In this document: piece after piece, positions 1 to 8,163 of the stretch
Numbering within the stretch: the stretch's first letter is position 1
How the letters are laid out: every line of letters begins with the position of its first letter
NCBI GenBank assembly: GCA_021555105.2
Contig: CP134604.1
Span: forward strand, 2,886,001 to 2,950,000
Direction of reading: 5' to 3'
Length of the DNA stretch: 64,000 bases
Source: Thalassospiraceae bacterium LMO-JJ14
GTDB taxonomy: Bacteria > Pseudomonadota > Alphaproteobacteria > Rhodospirillales > Casp-alpha2
Position numbers and translations under genes: made by a program
The notes under the pieces: generated by a model
What the model saw: the letters and a program-made list of their open reading frames with translations, nothing else
The model's database searches: none
What the model was told of the DNA's origin: nothing

Positions 1-553
1 ACGCCAGATCGAGCTGGCCACGGCGCTCGTAATAGAACGCCTTGCCCTTTTCGAATGCGGCGGCAGCGGGGCCGTCGATCTTGACGTTGACCGGCATGCC
101 GAGCGACTGGTTGTTGATGAACACCGTCATCGACAACATTTCACCCGATTCCCACTTGTACGGCTTGGCTTCCATGCGGTTCTCGAGGCAGTAGTTGATC
201 TGCTGCTCAACGGTCTGCACTTTGCCGAGTTCCTGATCGTACTCAGGATAGCTCGCCGCAACGCCCTTCATGGTTTCTCCAGAATCGCCGTGACAACTGG
301 CGCAGGATTTACCGGCCTTGCCGTCAACCTTGCTCCAAAGTTCGGCACCCTGTTCAGCCCAGAGCATGCCCGGGTTCTGGAAGTTGTCGACCTGCATGGC
401 CCGGCTTTCGTCGGTCATGTAGGTGAAACCGCTTCGGCGGTCATCGACTTGATATTGTCCCCAATCCGCAGCATCGGCGGTAGCGGCGAACACGCTTAAA
501 CCGACAGCAACGGCAGCCGACAGAAACGTGATCTGTTTCCAGTTCATTTTCAT
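1..553 (-). CDS. soxA: SoxA, c-type cytochrome of the Sox thiosulfate-oxidising complex (partial, C-terminus off window)
   Basis: SoxA pairs with SoxX as the periplasmic haem enzyme that joins thiosulfate oxidatively to the SoxY carrier cysteine. About 184 N-terminal residues lie in the window. A signal peptide with a hydrophobic run and an Ala-rich cleavage area (about residues 7-28) is followed by one CxxCH haem site (CASCH) near residue 83. The cysteine that carries the active-site ligand in SoxA lies in the C-terminal part beyond the left edge. The gene is last of the visible soxX-Y-Z-A run, 32 bp after soxZ; soxB probably follows outside the window. The ATG at 553 is followed by a second in-frame ATG two codons later, so the exact start is uncertain by two residues. 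Family call is secure from gene order and haem site. Confidence 0.9.
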   Translation of the reverse strand, partial: MKMNWKQITFLSAAVAVGLSVFAATADAADWGQYQVDDRRSGFTYMTDESRAMQVDNFQNPGMLWAEQGAELWSKVDGKAGKSCASCHGDSGETMKGVAASYPEYDQELGKVQTVEQQINYCLENRMEAKPYKWESGEMLSMTVFINNQSLGMPVNVKIDGPAAAAFEKGKAFYYERRGQLDLA

Positions 554-585
554 AGGTGTTTGCCTCCCAATGTTTTGTTAGCCGC

Positions 586-915
586 TTATGCTACGGTGAT
601 GCTCGCGGTTTTCTTATAAACGGAACCGTCGTCATCAGTCCAAGCGAAGGCAAACTCACCACTTTCTTCGACCTTCGCAAAGAAGGACATGTATGGATTT
701 GCCGAAATAGCCGGAGCCCAGTCAGAACTGAACAACGGCTTGCCGTTAAACGTGACTTCCATCTTGTTGATGATGCTCCGGGGGATCAGCTTGCCGTCCT
801 TACCTTTACGGCGACCGGATTCCATCTTGTGCGAAATCAGTGTCTTGATTTCGACGATCTCGCCTTTCGCAGCCTTCTTCTGGACACGAACGCGGGGTTT
901 TACATTTTTAGCCAT
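586..915 (-). CDS. soxZ: SoxZ, partner of the sulfur carrier SoxY
   Basis: SoxZ forms the SoxYZ heterodimer, on which sulfur intermediates ride between SoxXA, SoxB and SoxCD. The 109-residue protein has the normal family length and the typical basic start (MAKNVKPRVRVQKKA), the conserved region around residues 24-35 (ISHKMESGRRKG), and the family's C-terminal SAFIG-like beta-sandwich pattern. It has no signal peptide, as expected for a subunit exported together with SoxY by the Tat route. It lies 21 bp after soxY and 32 bp before soxA in one minus-strand operon. Confidence 0.95.
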   Translation of the reverse strand: MAKNVKPRVRVQKKAAKGEIVEIKTLISHKMESGRRKGKDGKLIPRSIINKMEVTFNGKPLFSSDWAPAISANPYMSFFAKVEESGEFAFAWTDDDGSVYKKTASITVA

Positions 916-936
916 GATATTCTCCTTTTGCTCGCG

Positions 937-1416
937 TCAGCCGCCGCAGCCGCCGATTGTGACTTTAACTTCCTGCTGGAAACGGAACGCACTGCCGTCG
1001 CTCATTTCGGCGACTGCAACAACGTTCTGCGTACCGGCAAGACGCATACGCGTCGACGCCGAAGCTTTCCCGCTCATCGGTGTGAAGTACATCGAAGCGA
1101 CTGCCGGCGCCGGGTTGCCGTCAGCGAACAGGTGCACGGCTTTCACATAGTTATCGGCGGTCATTGGGCTTTCGACCGTGAAACCGACCGGAACCGTGTT
1201 GCCGTTTTCGGCGATTTGCGGAAGATCGAGCGTGATCTTGCCTTCGGCCGGTTTTTTACCGACCAGTTTCATGACTGCTTCATCGACCATTTTCTGGTCT
1301 GCATTTGCGGTGCCGCTCGTCAAAACGACGCCCCCGGCGGCGACCATCGTCGCTCCGGCAGCCAGCAACAGTGCCTCGCGGCGCGTCAATGCTGAAAGTG
1401 CTTGTTTCGTGGACAT
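937..1416 (-). CDS. soxY: SoxY, sulfur-carrier subunit with C-terminal GGCGG arm
   Basis: SoxY carries covalently bound sulfur intermediates of thiosulfate oxidation on the cysteine of its flexible C-terminal arm. The 159-residue protein ends in IGGCGG, the diagnostic motif. The N-terminus has a Tat signal: TRREALLLAAGA at about residues 11-22, with a cleavage region near residue 39. The size matches the family. The gene sits between soxX (25 bp upstream) and soxZ (21 bp downstream), so it is translated from the same message. Nothing looks degenerate. Confidence 0.96.
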   Translation of the reverse strand: MSTKQALSALTRREALLLAAGATMVAAGGVVLTSGTANADQKMVDEAVMKLVGKKPAEGKITLDLPQIAENGNTVPVGFTVESPMTADNYVKAVHLFADGNPAPAVASMYFTPMSGKASASTRMRLAGTQNVVAVAEMSDGSAFRFQQEVKVTIGGCGG

Positions 1417-1441
1417 GTCTGTTCCTCTTGGTTTTTTATGC

Positions 1442-1894
1442 TTACTTGAGGGTTTTCAGATAAGCGACGACATCCTCGACCTCTTCGGCGTTGAGGATCG
1501 GCTTATCCTTGAATTTATCGAGTACTCGGTGAAAACCGTTAACGCGATAAAATGCCGGCATGATGGTGTCGGGGTTGATCACCTTTGCGTTGATGACCTG
1601 CATACGAAGCTGTCCTTCGCTGTAACGCCCCGCAACACCGTCTAGTGACGGGCCGATCTCACCGTGGAACGGCTGAGCCGACAATGCAGTCACTTGATGA
1701 CACGCCAGACAGTTCCCAAGCTTGCGGTTGGTGAACGTCTTAACCCCCTTTTGGGGATCGCCGGCTTTGCCGGTCAGTGATTTGTTTACGGAATTATCGA
1801 CGACCTCGTATTTCACGAGATCGGCGGCATAGGCCGTCCCTGCCAGCAAAAATGCAGCAGCAAGGGCCGGAACAAATGTTCTCAACTTTGGCAT
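1442..1894 (-). CDS. soxX: SoxX, monohaem cytochrome c subunit of SoxXA
   Basis: SoxX is the small haem subunit of SoxXA. The 150-residue protein has a Sec signal peptide (MPKLRTFVPALAAAFLLAG, cleavage near residue 23) and one CxxCH site (CLACH). A methionine in the TIMPAFYR motif is the likely sixth haem ligand. The ATG at 1894 was chosen because GGGAGG lies 10 bp before it and the signal peptide begins there; an upstream in-frame ATG at 1927 would add 11 residues that spoil the signal. First gene of the visible sox operon, with two copies of the CATATTC motif in the upstream 150 bp. Confidence 0.94.
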   Translation of the reverse strand: MPKLRTFVPALAAAFLLAGTAYAADLVKYEVVDNSVNKSLTGKAGDPQKGVKTFTNRKLGNCLACHQVTALSAQPFHGEIGPSLDGVAGRYSEGQLRMQVINAKVINPDTIMPAFYRVNGFHRVLDKFKDKPILNAEEVEDVVAYLKTLK

Positions 1895-1959
1895 AGGGCA
1901 ATCGCCTCCCAATAAAATGTGCCTCATTCAGGAGCGATCATTTTCCTTGTATTCGGAAT

Positions 1960-2044
1960 CATATTCCACACGTGGTGAATTATGATCGTCGCTCCAATTC
2001 CCTTAATCATATTCAAAATATATTATATATCAACATTGAATACG
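1960..2044. promoter_or_regulatory. AT-rich control region of soxXYZA with repeated CATATTC/GAAT half-sites
   Basis: Two exact CATATTC heptamers (1960-1966 and 2008-2014) each face a GAAT half-site (GAATTATG at 1977-1984, GAATACG at 2038-2044). The first pair is nearly palindromic around CACACGTGG. The block begins 66 bp upstream of the soxX start. Similar motifs lie before many sulfur genes in this window. The arrangement resembles operators of ArsR-family sulfur regulators; that link is inference. Confidence 0.45.
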
Positions 2045-2062
2045 ATTCCTAAATAACACATC

Positions 2063-2467
2063 CTAGTGTGAACAGGGTTGGGGGAGTTTGACAAGTTCCT
2101 GTGCCAGAAGCGGCCAGAAAAAATCTTCCCCCGCATAACCGACGAGACGGGCAACTTCCTTGCCCTCATGGAAAAGGACGAAGGTCGGAGTGTATACGAT
2201 GGCGGAAACACCACTAAGATCGTCGGGCCGCTGATCGTGAATATCCACACGGCGCAAAGGCGCACACTTGGATTCCGGCGTGTTAGGATAGGCTGGGCCG
2301 ATTTCATCATGCCAGCGCTTGCACCACGCGCAAGTCTCGCTTTCGAACATCACCAGCTCTGCACTTCCGGCTGTTCCGGAGATACCGCACAGCATCAAAG
2401 CAATCGCAAAACAGCGCCCCGCAGCCAGGATCGATTTTGTACCCATGGATTGTATTATACCCTTCAT
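2063..2467 (-). CDS. SoxS-like periplasmic thioredoxin-fold protein
   Basis: About 134 residues with an N-terminal signal or anchor (hydrophobic run near residues 15-30) and a thioredoxin-type CxxC active site (ESETCAWCKRWHDE). The short domain, with a cis-proline region (YTPTFVLF), fits the SoxS/SoxW class of thiol-disulfide proteins that keep SoxY reduced and active in Paracoccus-type sox clusters. It lies on the same strand as soxX, about 170 bp upstream of it, and is divergent from soxF 46 bp away. The start is uncertain: ATG at 2467 or 2446, neither with a strong ribosome binding site. SoxS is the likely name; a generic thioredoxin is the alternative. Confidence 0.75.
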   Translation of the reverse strand: MKGIIQSMGTKSILAAGRCFAIALMLCGISGTAGSAELVMFESETCAWCKRWHDEIGPAYPNTPESKCAPLRRVDIHDQRPDDLSGVSAIVYTPTFVLFHEGKEVARLVGYAGEDFFWPLLAQELVKLPQPCSH

Positions 2468-2513
2468 TGACCGGCCCCACAGCTGCAACAATCGCTACAG
2501 GAATTCATACTAA

Positions 2514-3800
2514 ATGACCAAAACTCCGTACACACGCCGGAACATGCTGATAGGCAGTGCGGCTTTTCTTGCTACGGGCGGTGCCGTGCTTGCCGATGGC
2601 AAAAGCCCCAGAATGTCGCAGGCAAAGGTGCGGATCGTTATCATCGGCGGCGGCTTCGGCGGTGCAACGGCGGCGCGCGCGGCGCGGGCCAACATGCCGG
2701 CGGCCGAGGTGACCCTGCTGACCGACCAGCCGAAATTCTGGATGTGCCCGGGCAGCAATTCCGTCATCGCCGGATATCATGAACTTGCCTCGGTCGAAGT
2801 CGGCTACGACAGCATCAAGGCGCACGGCATCGCCGTCGAGCTTGACCCCGCCGTCGGCATCGACGCCACCGCCCACACCGTCACCACGGCCAGCGGCCGC
2901 AAGCTTGTCTATGACAAGCTGATCCTTTCGCCTGGCGTTGCCTTTAATTACGATTCCATCGACGGCATCTCGCTCGACACCGCCGAGCGCGTGCCGCATG
3001 CCTGGAAGGCCGGCCCGCAGACACTGCTTCTCAGAAGCCAGTTGCAAGCCATGCCCGACGGCGGGTTGTTTGTCATGACCATGCCGCCGGCGCCATACCG
3101 CTGCCCCCCGGCGCCGGCCGAGCGGGCCTGCCTTGTCGCGGATTATATCAAGAACAACAAACCCGGTGCGCGGTTGCTGATCCTCGACGCCAAGGACGAA
3201 TTTCCGTTTCAGGACCTTTTCAGCGAAGCCTGGGATCAGCTTTATCCGGATATTATCGAATACCGCTCGATCGCCGATGACGGCGTGGTGCGCGAGGTCG
3301 ACCCCGAGACCCTGACCGCAATTACCGATTTCGAAGAGATCAAGGCCGACGTGCTCAACGTTATTCCGCCGCAGACCGCCGGTCGTATCGCCATCGATGC
3401 CGGGGCCACCGATGAAACCGGCTGGTGTCCGGTCGACATCCGTACCTTTGCCTCGACGCTGCTCGACGACGTGTACGTCATCGGCGATGCCGCCCTCGCC
3501 GATCCGCTGCCCAAGGCGGGGTCTACGGCCGCCAGCCAGGCGCATGTCGCCATCGAGGCTATTGCCGCCGAACTCAACGGCGATCCGGTCCCCCAGCCGT
3601 CGTGGATTGCCAACTGCTATTCGCTGGCCGCGCCGGATTACGGTGTGCGTCTCGGCGCGACATATACATACGAAACGGATCACGTCATCCGCAACAGCAC
3701 CAACTTCTCCGAGCTGGGCGCCAGCGCCGGTGACCGCAAGGCCGACGCGGAATACACCGATGCATGGCTGCAGCAGATCAAGCTCGAAGTCTGGGGCTGA
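2514..3800 (+). CDS. soxF: SoxF/FccB-type sulfide dehydrogenase flavoprotein subunit
   Basis: FAD-dependent periplasmic sulfide:cytochrome c oxidoreductase flavoprotein of the FccB/SoxF family; 428 residues is the usual length. It has a Tat signal (YTRRNMLIGSAAFLATGG, residues 6-23), a dinucleotide-binding motif (VIIGGGFGGATAA, about residues 42-54), a first redox cysteine in the FWMCPGSNSV motif, and a C-terminal FAD segment (DDVYVIGDAA). The last about 75 residues match the FccB C-terminal domain (NCYSLAAPDYG). It is divergent from the soxS-like gene. No haem partner (FccA/SoxE) is seen next to it. Confidence 0.9.
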   Translation: MTKTPYTRRNMLIGSAAFLATGGAVLADGKSPRMSQAKVRIVIIGGGFGGATAARAARANMPAAEVTLLTDQPKFWMCPGSNSVIAGYHELASVEVGYDSIKAHGIAVELDPAVGIDATAHTVTTASGRKLVYDKLILSPGVAFNYDSIDGISLDTAERVPHAWKAGPQTLLLRSQLQAMPDGGLFVMTMPPAPYRCPPAPAERACLVADYIKNNKPGARLLILDAKDEFPFQDLFSEAWDQLYPDIIEYRSIADDGVVREVDPETLTAITDFEEIKADVLNVIPPQTAGRIAIDAGATDETGWCPVDIRTFASTLLDDVYVIGDAALADPLPKAGSTAASQAHVAIEAIAAELNGDPVPQPSWIANCYSLAAPDYGVRLGATYTYETDHVIRNSTNFSELGASAGDRKADAEYTDAWLQQIKLEVWG

Positions 3801-3892
3801 AAACACGTCGAAATTCCCTTCTTAACTCATCCAGAGGGGCGGCTGGTTGCGCCTCGTAGGATGAGACCCGCGCCACTGTCCGGGGCCGCGTT

Positions 3893-4843
3893 CTATTCGA
3901 ACTCCATCTGTACGAACACACGGCCTGCATTGCGGGTCGCCAGCTGTTCATAGGTATCGAGATGCTTGTACGGTGTCTGATCGACGTAATACGCCTGTTC
4001 AAGCGTGCCGCCGTTCTCCAGATGCGCCGCGATCTTGCCGCGAAGATAAACCAGATAATCATGGGTATAGCGGCGCACCTGCGCCATGTTCGTCGGGTGC
4101 CCGTGGCCCGGAATGACGTAGGTCGCTTTCAAGGCCTCGAACGGGCCCTCCCAGGTTTCCAGCCAGCCCTTGGTGTCGGTGTCGTCGAAGATCGGCAGCA
4201 TGCGTTCGTGAAACGCCATGTCCCCGGCGATGACCAGCGACTGTTCCGGCAACCAGACCTGAATATCGCCGGGGCTGTGTGCGGGGCCGAGATGCAGGAC
4301 CTCGATCCTGAAGTTGCCCATCTCGATCTCGTATTTGTCCTCGAAGGTTTCCGTCGGCCCCTGGATTTTCGTGCCCTGGGCACGCTCCCTCAGCTGCCGC
4401 TTGGCGCTATCCATAATTTGCCCGGCACGGTCGTTGAATTCGTGTGCGGCATCGGCATGCGCGAGAATCTTCACGTTCTGCTCGATCCAATAGCTGTTGC
4501 CGAGCATGGCGTGACCCTGACCGTTTTCATTGATCACCAGTTTCACCGGCTGATCGGTGATCAGTTTTATTTCGTCATGCAACGCCTTGGCCAGCAGGTA
4601 TGCCCCGCCGCCGTTGACGACGATCACCCCGTCGCCGGTGACGATGAAGCTCAGATTATTGTTATGCCCGGTGTTGTCGTAACCAGGCGGGGCCGTGGCG
4701 CCGATCGCCGACCAGACATGCGGGATCACCTCGACCGGTTTCGAATACAGCATTGATGCCGGATATTGATCGGGGATGTCCTCGCTGGCGAATGCCGTCA
4801 ACGGCACTATCAGAGCCATGAATAAACAGATGACTGAACGCAT
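3893..4843 (-). CDS. SoxH-like secreted metallo-beta-lactamase-fold hydrolase with altered metal motif
   Basis: 316-residue exported MBL-fold protein of the SoxH / quinoprotein-relay type, often found near sox genes but without a firmly assigned reaction. The signal peptide is residues 1-19. The fold markers GPAHSPGD, IAGDMAFHE and VIPGHGHPT are intact, but the first metal motif, normally HxHxDH followed by xxGN, reads NGQGHAMLGN (about residues 107-116), so several ligands are replaced. The ATG at 4843 was chosen because GGAGG stands 5 bp before it and the signal peptide starts there; the frame is open about 300 bp further upstream without family support. Monocistronic, with a GAATATG motif 59 bp upstream. 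Confidence 0.8.
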   Translation of the reverse strand: MRSVICLFMALIVPLTAFASEDIPDQYPASMLYSKPVEVIPHVWSAIGATAPPGYDNTGHNNNLSFIVTGDGVIVVNGGGAYLLAKALHDEIKLITDQPVKLVINENGQGHAMLGNSYWIEQNVKILAHADAAHEFNDRAGQIMDSAKRQLRERAQGTKIQGPTETFEDKYEIEMGNFRIEVLHLGPAHSPGDIQVWLPEQSLVIAGDMAFHERMLPIFDDTDTKGWLETWEGPFEALKATYVIPGHGHPTNMAQVRRYTHDYLVYLRGKIAAHLENGGTLEQAYYVDQTPYKHLDTYEQLATRNAGRVFVQMEFE

Positions 4844-4901
4844 GAATTCCTCCGGTACTTTTTTGCTTACGGGAAGTATGCCTAAACAATTAAGAAAAAT
4901 C

Positions 4902-4908
4902 GAATATG
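4902..4908. promoter_or_regulatory. CATATTC-type motif upstream of the SoxH-like gene
   Basis: GAATATG at 4902-4908 preceded by an A-rich run. Read on the gene's strand this is CATATTCGATTTTT, identical over 14 bases to the element in the tusA/yeeE divergent region (32720-32733). It is 59 bp upstream of the start at 4843. The rest of 4844-5087 shows nothing else convincing. Confidence 0.35.
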
Positions 4909-5087
4909 AAAATCCGATGTACGCGGCGGGCTGGATTTCGGCGGCACGGGACATGATTTCAAGGCGCACCGGGGTGCTGCTCTGAGGCACGGATTTTCCG
5001 CAAATCCATTGTGCTACAAGGGAGGGTTGGCCATCATTGCATGACCGTCCCCTATGGGCCGGCAACAACTCCGGGAGACTCTGCTGA

Positions 5088-5948
5088 ATGACGGATACCC
5101 TACCCGAAGTCGCCGTCAGCGACGCCGATACGGAAACCCGCGACATCTACGAGCGTATCATGACCGCCACGGGGGTCGGCTCACCGGCGCTGATATACAG
5201 GCACTTTGCCGTGTATCCCGGCATGCTCGCCTGGGTCTGGTCGATCGTCGGCGCGTCCCTGGAAAGCGGACAGATCACCGCACACGCGCTCAAGGCCGTC
5301 GGCGACACTCCTATTGTCCCCTTGCCCGCCGTCAGCGCCGCTGAGATGCAGGCCACAGGAGTCGATGCCGACGGGCACCGGCTGATCGAGGCCATGATCG
5401 CCACCTATAATCGCATGAATCCGGTCAACCTGAGCCTGATCACGGCGATCCGAAATCTGCTCGACCCGACTCAACCGCCGGCACCGGCGGCATCGCTTCC
5501 ACCTGTTGCCGTGCAGCCACCACCCGTCGCGCACAAGCTGCCGGCGCCCTTGAGTCTGAATGCCATGCGCGGTGACGTGCGCGACGCGGTACTGGACCTC
5601 AGCGCCGCCATTCCAAGCGCGCTCCCCTCATCCGGGACGCAGGTGATCCCGACGCTGTACCGTCACCTGGCGATCTGGCCGGATTTTCTGATGCATGTGG
5701 CGCCGGGCCTTTTGCAGGCAATGCACCGCGGCGAGGTCGAGGCCCGCATGGCCGACCTGAACGCCGCCATGCAGCCGCTCATCGACAGCGTGACGGCTGC
5801 GGCCCGCGATGCAAACCCGCCGGCACCGCCGCTCGACGATCCGCAGGCGATGGTGACGACGCTGAATTCGTTTCTGTACACAATCCCGCAACTGGTTGTC
5901 GTCGGCACCGCATTACGCGCCGCCATTCCCACCGCGAAAACCACCTGA
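5088..5948 (+). CDS. DehI-like (AhpD-fold) protein with internal duplication
   Basis: 286-residue soluble protein built of two similar halves: residues 1-125 contain SPALIYRHFAVYPGMLAWVW and residues 160-286 contain IPTLYRHLAIWPDFLMHVAP, joined by a Pro/Ala-rich linker (about residues 126-152). This pseudo-dimer pattern is that of the DehI family, the group I 2-haloacid dehalogenases, which are all-helical. Whether it dehalogenates anything here is unknown; AhpD-like disulfide chemistry is unlikely because there is no CxxC. It stands alone on the plus strand, convergent with the following gene (6 bp between stops). Confidence 0.5.
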   Translation: MTDTLPEVAVSDADTETRDIYERIMTATGVGSPALIYRHFAVYPGMLAWVWSIVGASLESGQITAHALKAVGDTPIVPLPAVSAAEMQATGVDADGHRLIEAMIATYNRMNPVNLSLITAIRNLLDPTQPPAPAASLPPVAVQPPPVAHKLPAPLSLNAMRGDVRDAVLDLSAAIPSALPSSGTQVIPTLYRHLAIWPDFLMHVAPGLLQAMHRGEVEARMADLNAAMQPLIDSVTAAARDANPPAPPLDDPQAMVTTLNSFLYTIPQLVVVGTALRAAIPTAKTT

Positions 5949-5954
5949 CAGGAT

Positions 5955-7544
5955 TCAGGCCGGCGCGTCGACCCGGCGGAACGTCGATGGATCGGCACGC
6001 CGCCAGTGCATGGCGTATTCCTCGGGACAGTCGTCGCGCAGCAGCTGACCCGGCTCCAGCGTCACCATGGTGGTGCCGCTCAGATGCGGTTCGCGGAAAT
6101 TGATCATGTTCAGCGTGATCTGATCCGGCGCGGTCAGGCCCATGGCACCCAGCATCTCGGCAAAGCCGAGCAGTGTGTTGCCGTGGAAATTGGCGACGCG
6201 TCGGGCCTTGTCGCCGACGTGCAGACCGGACTGGCGCATCTGATCCTGCGTTGCGACCCCGGTCGGGCAGCGGTTGGTATGGCAAGCCCGGGCCTGGATG
6301 CAGCCGATCGAGAACATGAAACCGCGCGCCGAGTTACACCAGTCCGCACCGAGCGCGAGCGCCCGCGCCATGTCGGCACCGGAGACGATCTTGCCGCTGG
6401 CGCCGAGCTTGACCTTGTCGCGGATACCGGCGCCGACCAGCGCCTGATGCACGAAATGCAGCCCGTCCCTGAGCGGCAGGCCGAGAGAGTTGGAAAATTC
6501 GACTGGTGCGGCCCCGGTGCCGCCTTCCTTGCCGTCGATGACGATGAAGTCGGGATAACAGTCATTGGCCAGCATCGCCTTGATCATGGCCATGAATTCG
6601 CGCCGGTGTCCGACGCAGAGCTTGAAACCGACCGGTTTGCCTTCGGCGTTATCGCGAAGCAGTTGAATGAAATCGACCAGACCCTGCGGGCTTGAAAATG
6701 CCGAATGCGCCGACGGCGAGATGCAGTTGACCCCAATCGGAACCCCCCGCGCTTCCGAGATTTCCTCGGTCACCTTGGCCCCCGGCAGCATGCCGCCATG
6801 CCCCGGCTTGGCACCCTGCGACAGCTTGATCTCGATCATCTTGATCTGATTGTCGGCGGCCTTCTCCCTGAAGGTGTCGAGACAGAAACGGCCGTCCGCC
6901 GTGCGACAGCCGAAATACCCCGAGCCGATTTCCCAGATAATGTCGCCGCCGTTCTCGCGATGATAACGCGAAATGCCGCCTTCCCCGGTGTCATGCGCAA
7001 AACCGCCCATCGCCGCGCCACGGTTCAGTGCCGCAATGGCATTGCCGCTGAGCGCACCGAAACTCATTGCCGAGACGTTCAGCAACGAGCAGCTATAGGG
7101 CTGTTTGCAGGCGTCCCCACCGATGCTGACCCTGAGCGTTTTCGGATCGACGTGTTCGGGCAGCATGGAATGGCTGAAGTACGTATAACCCGGCGCATAC
7201 ACATCTTGCTGGGTACCGAAGGGAATGGTCTGCAGATCGTTCTTGGCGCGCTGGTAAACCAGCGAACGTTGCTCGCGGTTGAACGGAAAAGCGTCGGCAT
7301 CGCTTTCGATCAGGTACTGGCGGATTTCCGGGCGGATGCCTTCGAACAGCCAGCGCATATGCGATATGATCGGGTAGTTGCGCCACAACGTATGCCGCGT
7401 CTGGATCAGGTCGTAGACCCCGAGTGCCGCCAGCGGCGCACAGACGCCAAGAACCCACCAGCCGATAAAGCTGCCGGCGACCAGCAACACAAACCCGGCC
7501 CCGATGCCGATACCGGCACCGATCAATGCGAAAAACCTCCCCAT
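5955..7544 (-). CDS. FMN-binding glutamate synthase family protein, membrane anchored
   Basis: 529 residues. The N-terminal about 40 residues form two hydrophobic segments, then a domain matching the central FMN and Fe-S part of the glutamate synthase large subunit. Visible markers are GASGKIVSGADMARALALGAD, the 3Fe-4S-type cysteine cluster CIQARACHTNRCPTG (about residues 415-430), and KPGHGGMLPGAKV. There is no glutamine amidotransferase domain. Stand-alone proteins of this family are common in proteobacteria but their reaction is poorly defined. It is convergent with the DehI-like gene. A CATATTC motif occurs at 7609-7615, about 65 bp upstream. Confidence 0.85.
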   Translation of the reverse strand: MGRFFALIGAGIGIGAGFVLLVAGSFIGWWVLGVCAPLAALGVYDLIQTRHTLWRNYPIISHMRWLFEGIRPEIRQYLIESDADAFPFNREQRSLVYQRAKNDLQTIPFGTQQDVYAPGYTYFSHSMLPEHVDPKTLRVSIGGDACKQPYSCSLLNVSAMSFGALSGNAIAALNRGAAMGGFAHDTGEGGISRYHRENGGDIIWEIGSGYFGCRTADGRFCLDTFREKAADNQIKMIEIKLSQGAKPGHGGMLPGAKVTEEISEARGVPIGVNCISPSAHSAFSSPQGLVDFIQLLRDNAEGKPVGFKLCVGHRREFMAMIKAMLANDCYPDFIVIDGKEGGTGAAPVEFSNSLGLPLRDGLHFVHQALVGAGIRDKVKLGASGKIVSGADMARALALGADWCNSARGFMFSIGCIQARACHTNRCPTGVATQDQMRQSGLHVGDKARRVANFHGNTLLGFAEMLGAMGLTAPDQITLNMINFREPHLSGTTMVTLEPGQLLRDDCPEEYAMHWRRADPSTFRRVDAPA

Positions 7545-7646
7545 GGGTAACGTCTCCCCTCTACCCGAGCGATCACAAACGCTCCCCGATCATAAGTCGG
7601 GCAACGGTCATATTCTAATTTTATCAACGGCGTTGGTGAAGAAACC

Positions 7647-7919
7647 CTAAAAGCCTGCGACGTCGCCGTCGCTGCGCGGGTTGCTGGCCCCTTCGAGCAG
7701 ACCGTTCTCATGCCGGCAAACCGCCTCGGCGTGTCCCATGATGGACGTGAACGGCGCCATGATGTCGACGGCATGCCCGGAATCGCGCAACGCCTTGACG
7801 GTATCCGGGTCGAAGCGGCTTTCGAGCTTGAACGTGGTGTTGTCCTCGCCCCAGGTCCGCCCGAGCAGCCAACGCGGCGAGGTGATCATCCCGCGTGTTG
7901 CCGTGGGCGTATAGAGCAT
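7647..7919 (-). pseudogene. Truncated gamma-glutamyltransferase: C-terminal remnant
   Basis: About 90 residues that resemble only the C-terminal end of gamma-glutamyltransferases: TRGMITSPRWLLGRTW, LESRFDPDTVKALRDSGHAV, APFTSIMGHAEAV, then GASNPRSDGDVAGF. The full enzyme is about 530 residues and cleaves itself at a Thr far upstream of this part; no such sequence precedes the ATG, and the frame closes about 80 bp upstream. So most of the gene appears deleted. A DUF1028 gene stands next to it in the opposite direction, a neighbour that intact copies of this enzyme family often have. A small expressed peptide cannot be excluded. Confidence 0.65.
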
Positions 7920-8163
7920 CCAGATCTCCCGATTGCGGCATTGCGCCGGCGCTGCTGTGTCAGCGCATATATGAGGCTCAGGGCCATTGCATCAAGCGAA
8001 GATGCCCAAAAACGCCCGCATAGCGGAATAGGCAGGTCTGAATTCCATGCTTTACGAGGCGGCCGGGGATGGTCGATCCTAGCCCCAGGACAAGATTAAC
8101 GGAGAATATTTGCATGATCCGCACCAGCCAAAGACAGCCCGGCACACAAACGGGAGGCGGCAT

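Noticed and set aside
2505..3806. 433-residue minus-strand reading frame
   Set aside because: It is the antisense of soxF, and its composition (Gly/Arg/Asp-rich with no motifs) is that of a shadow frame.
4844..5146. N-terminal extension of the SoxH-like hydrolase frame
   Set aside because: A ribosome site and signal peptide occur at 4843. The extension overlaps the DehI-like gene and has no family support.
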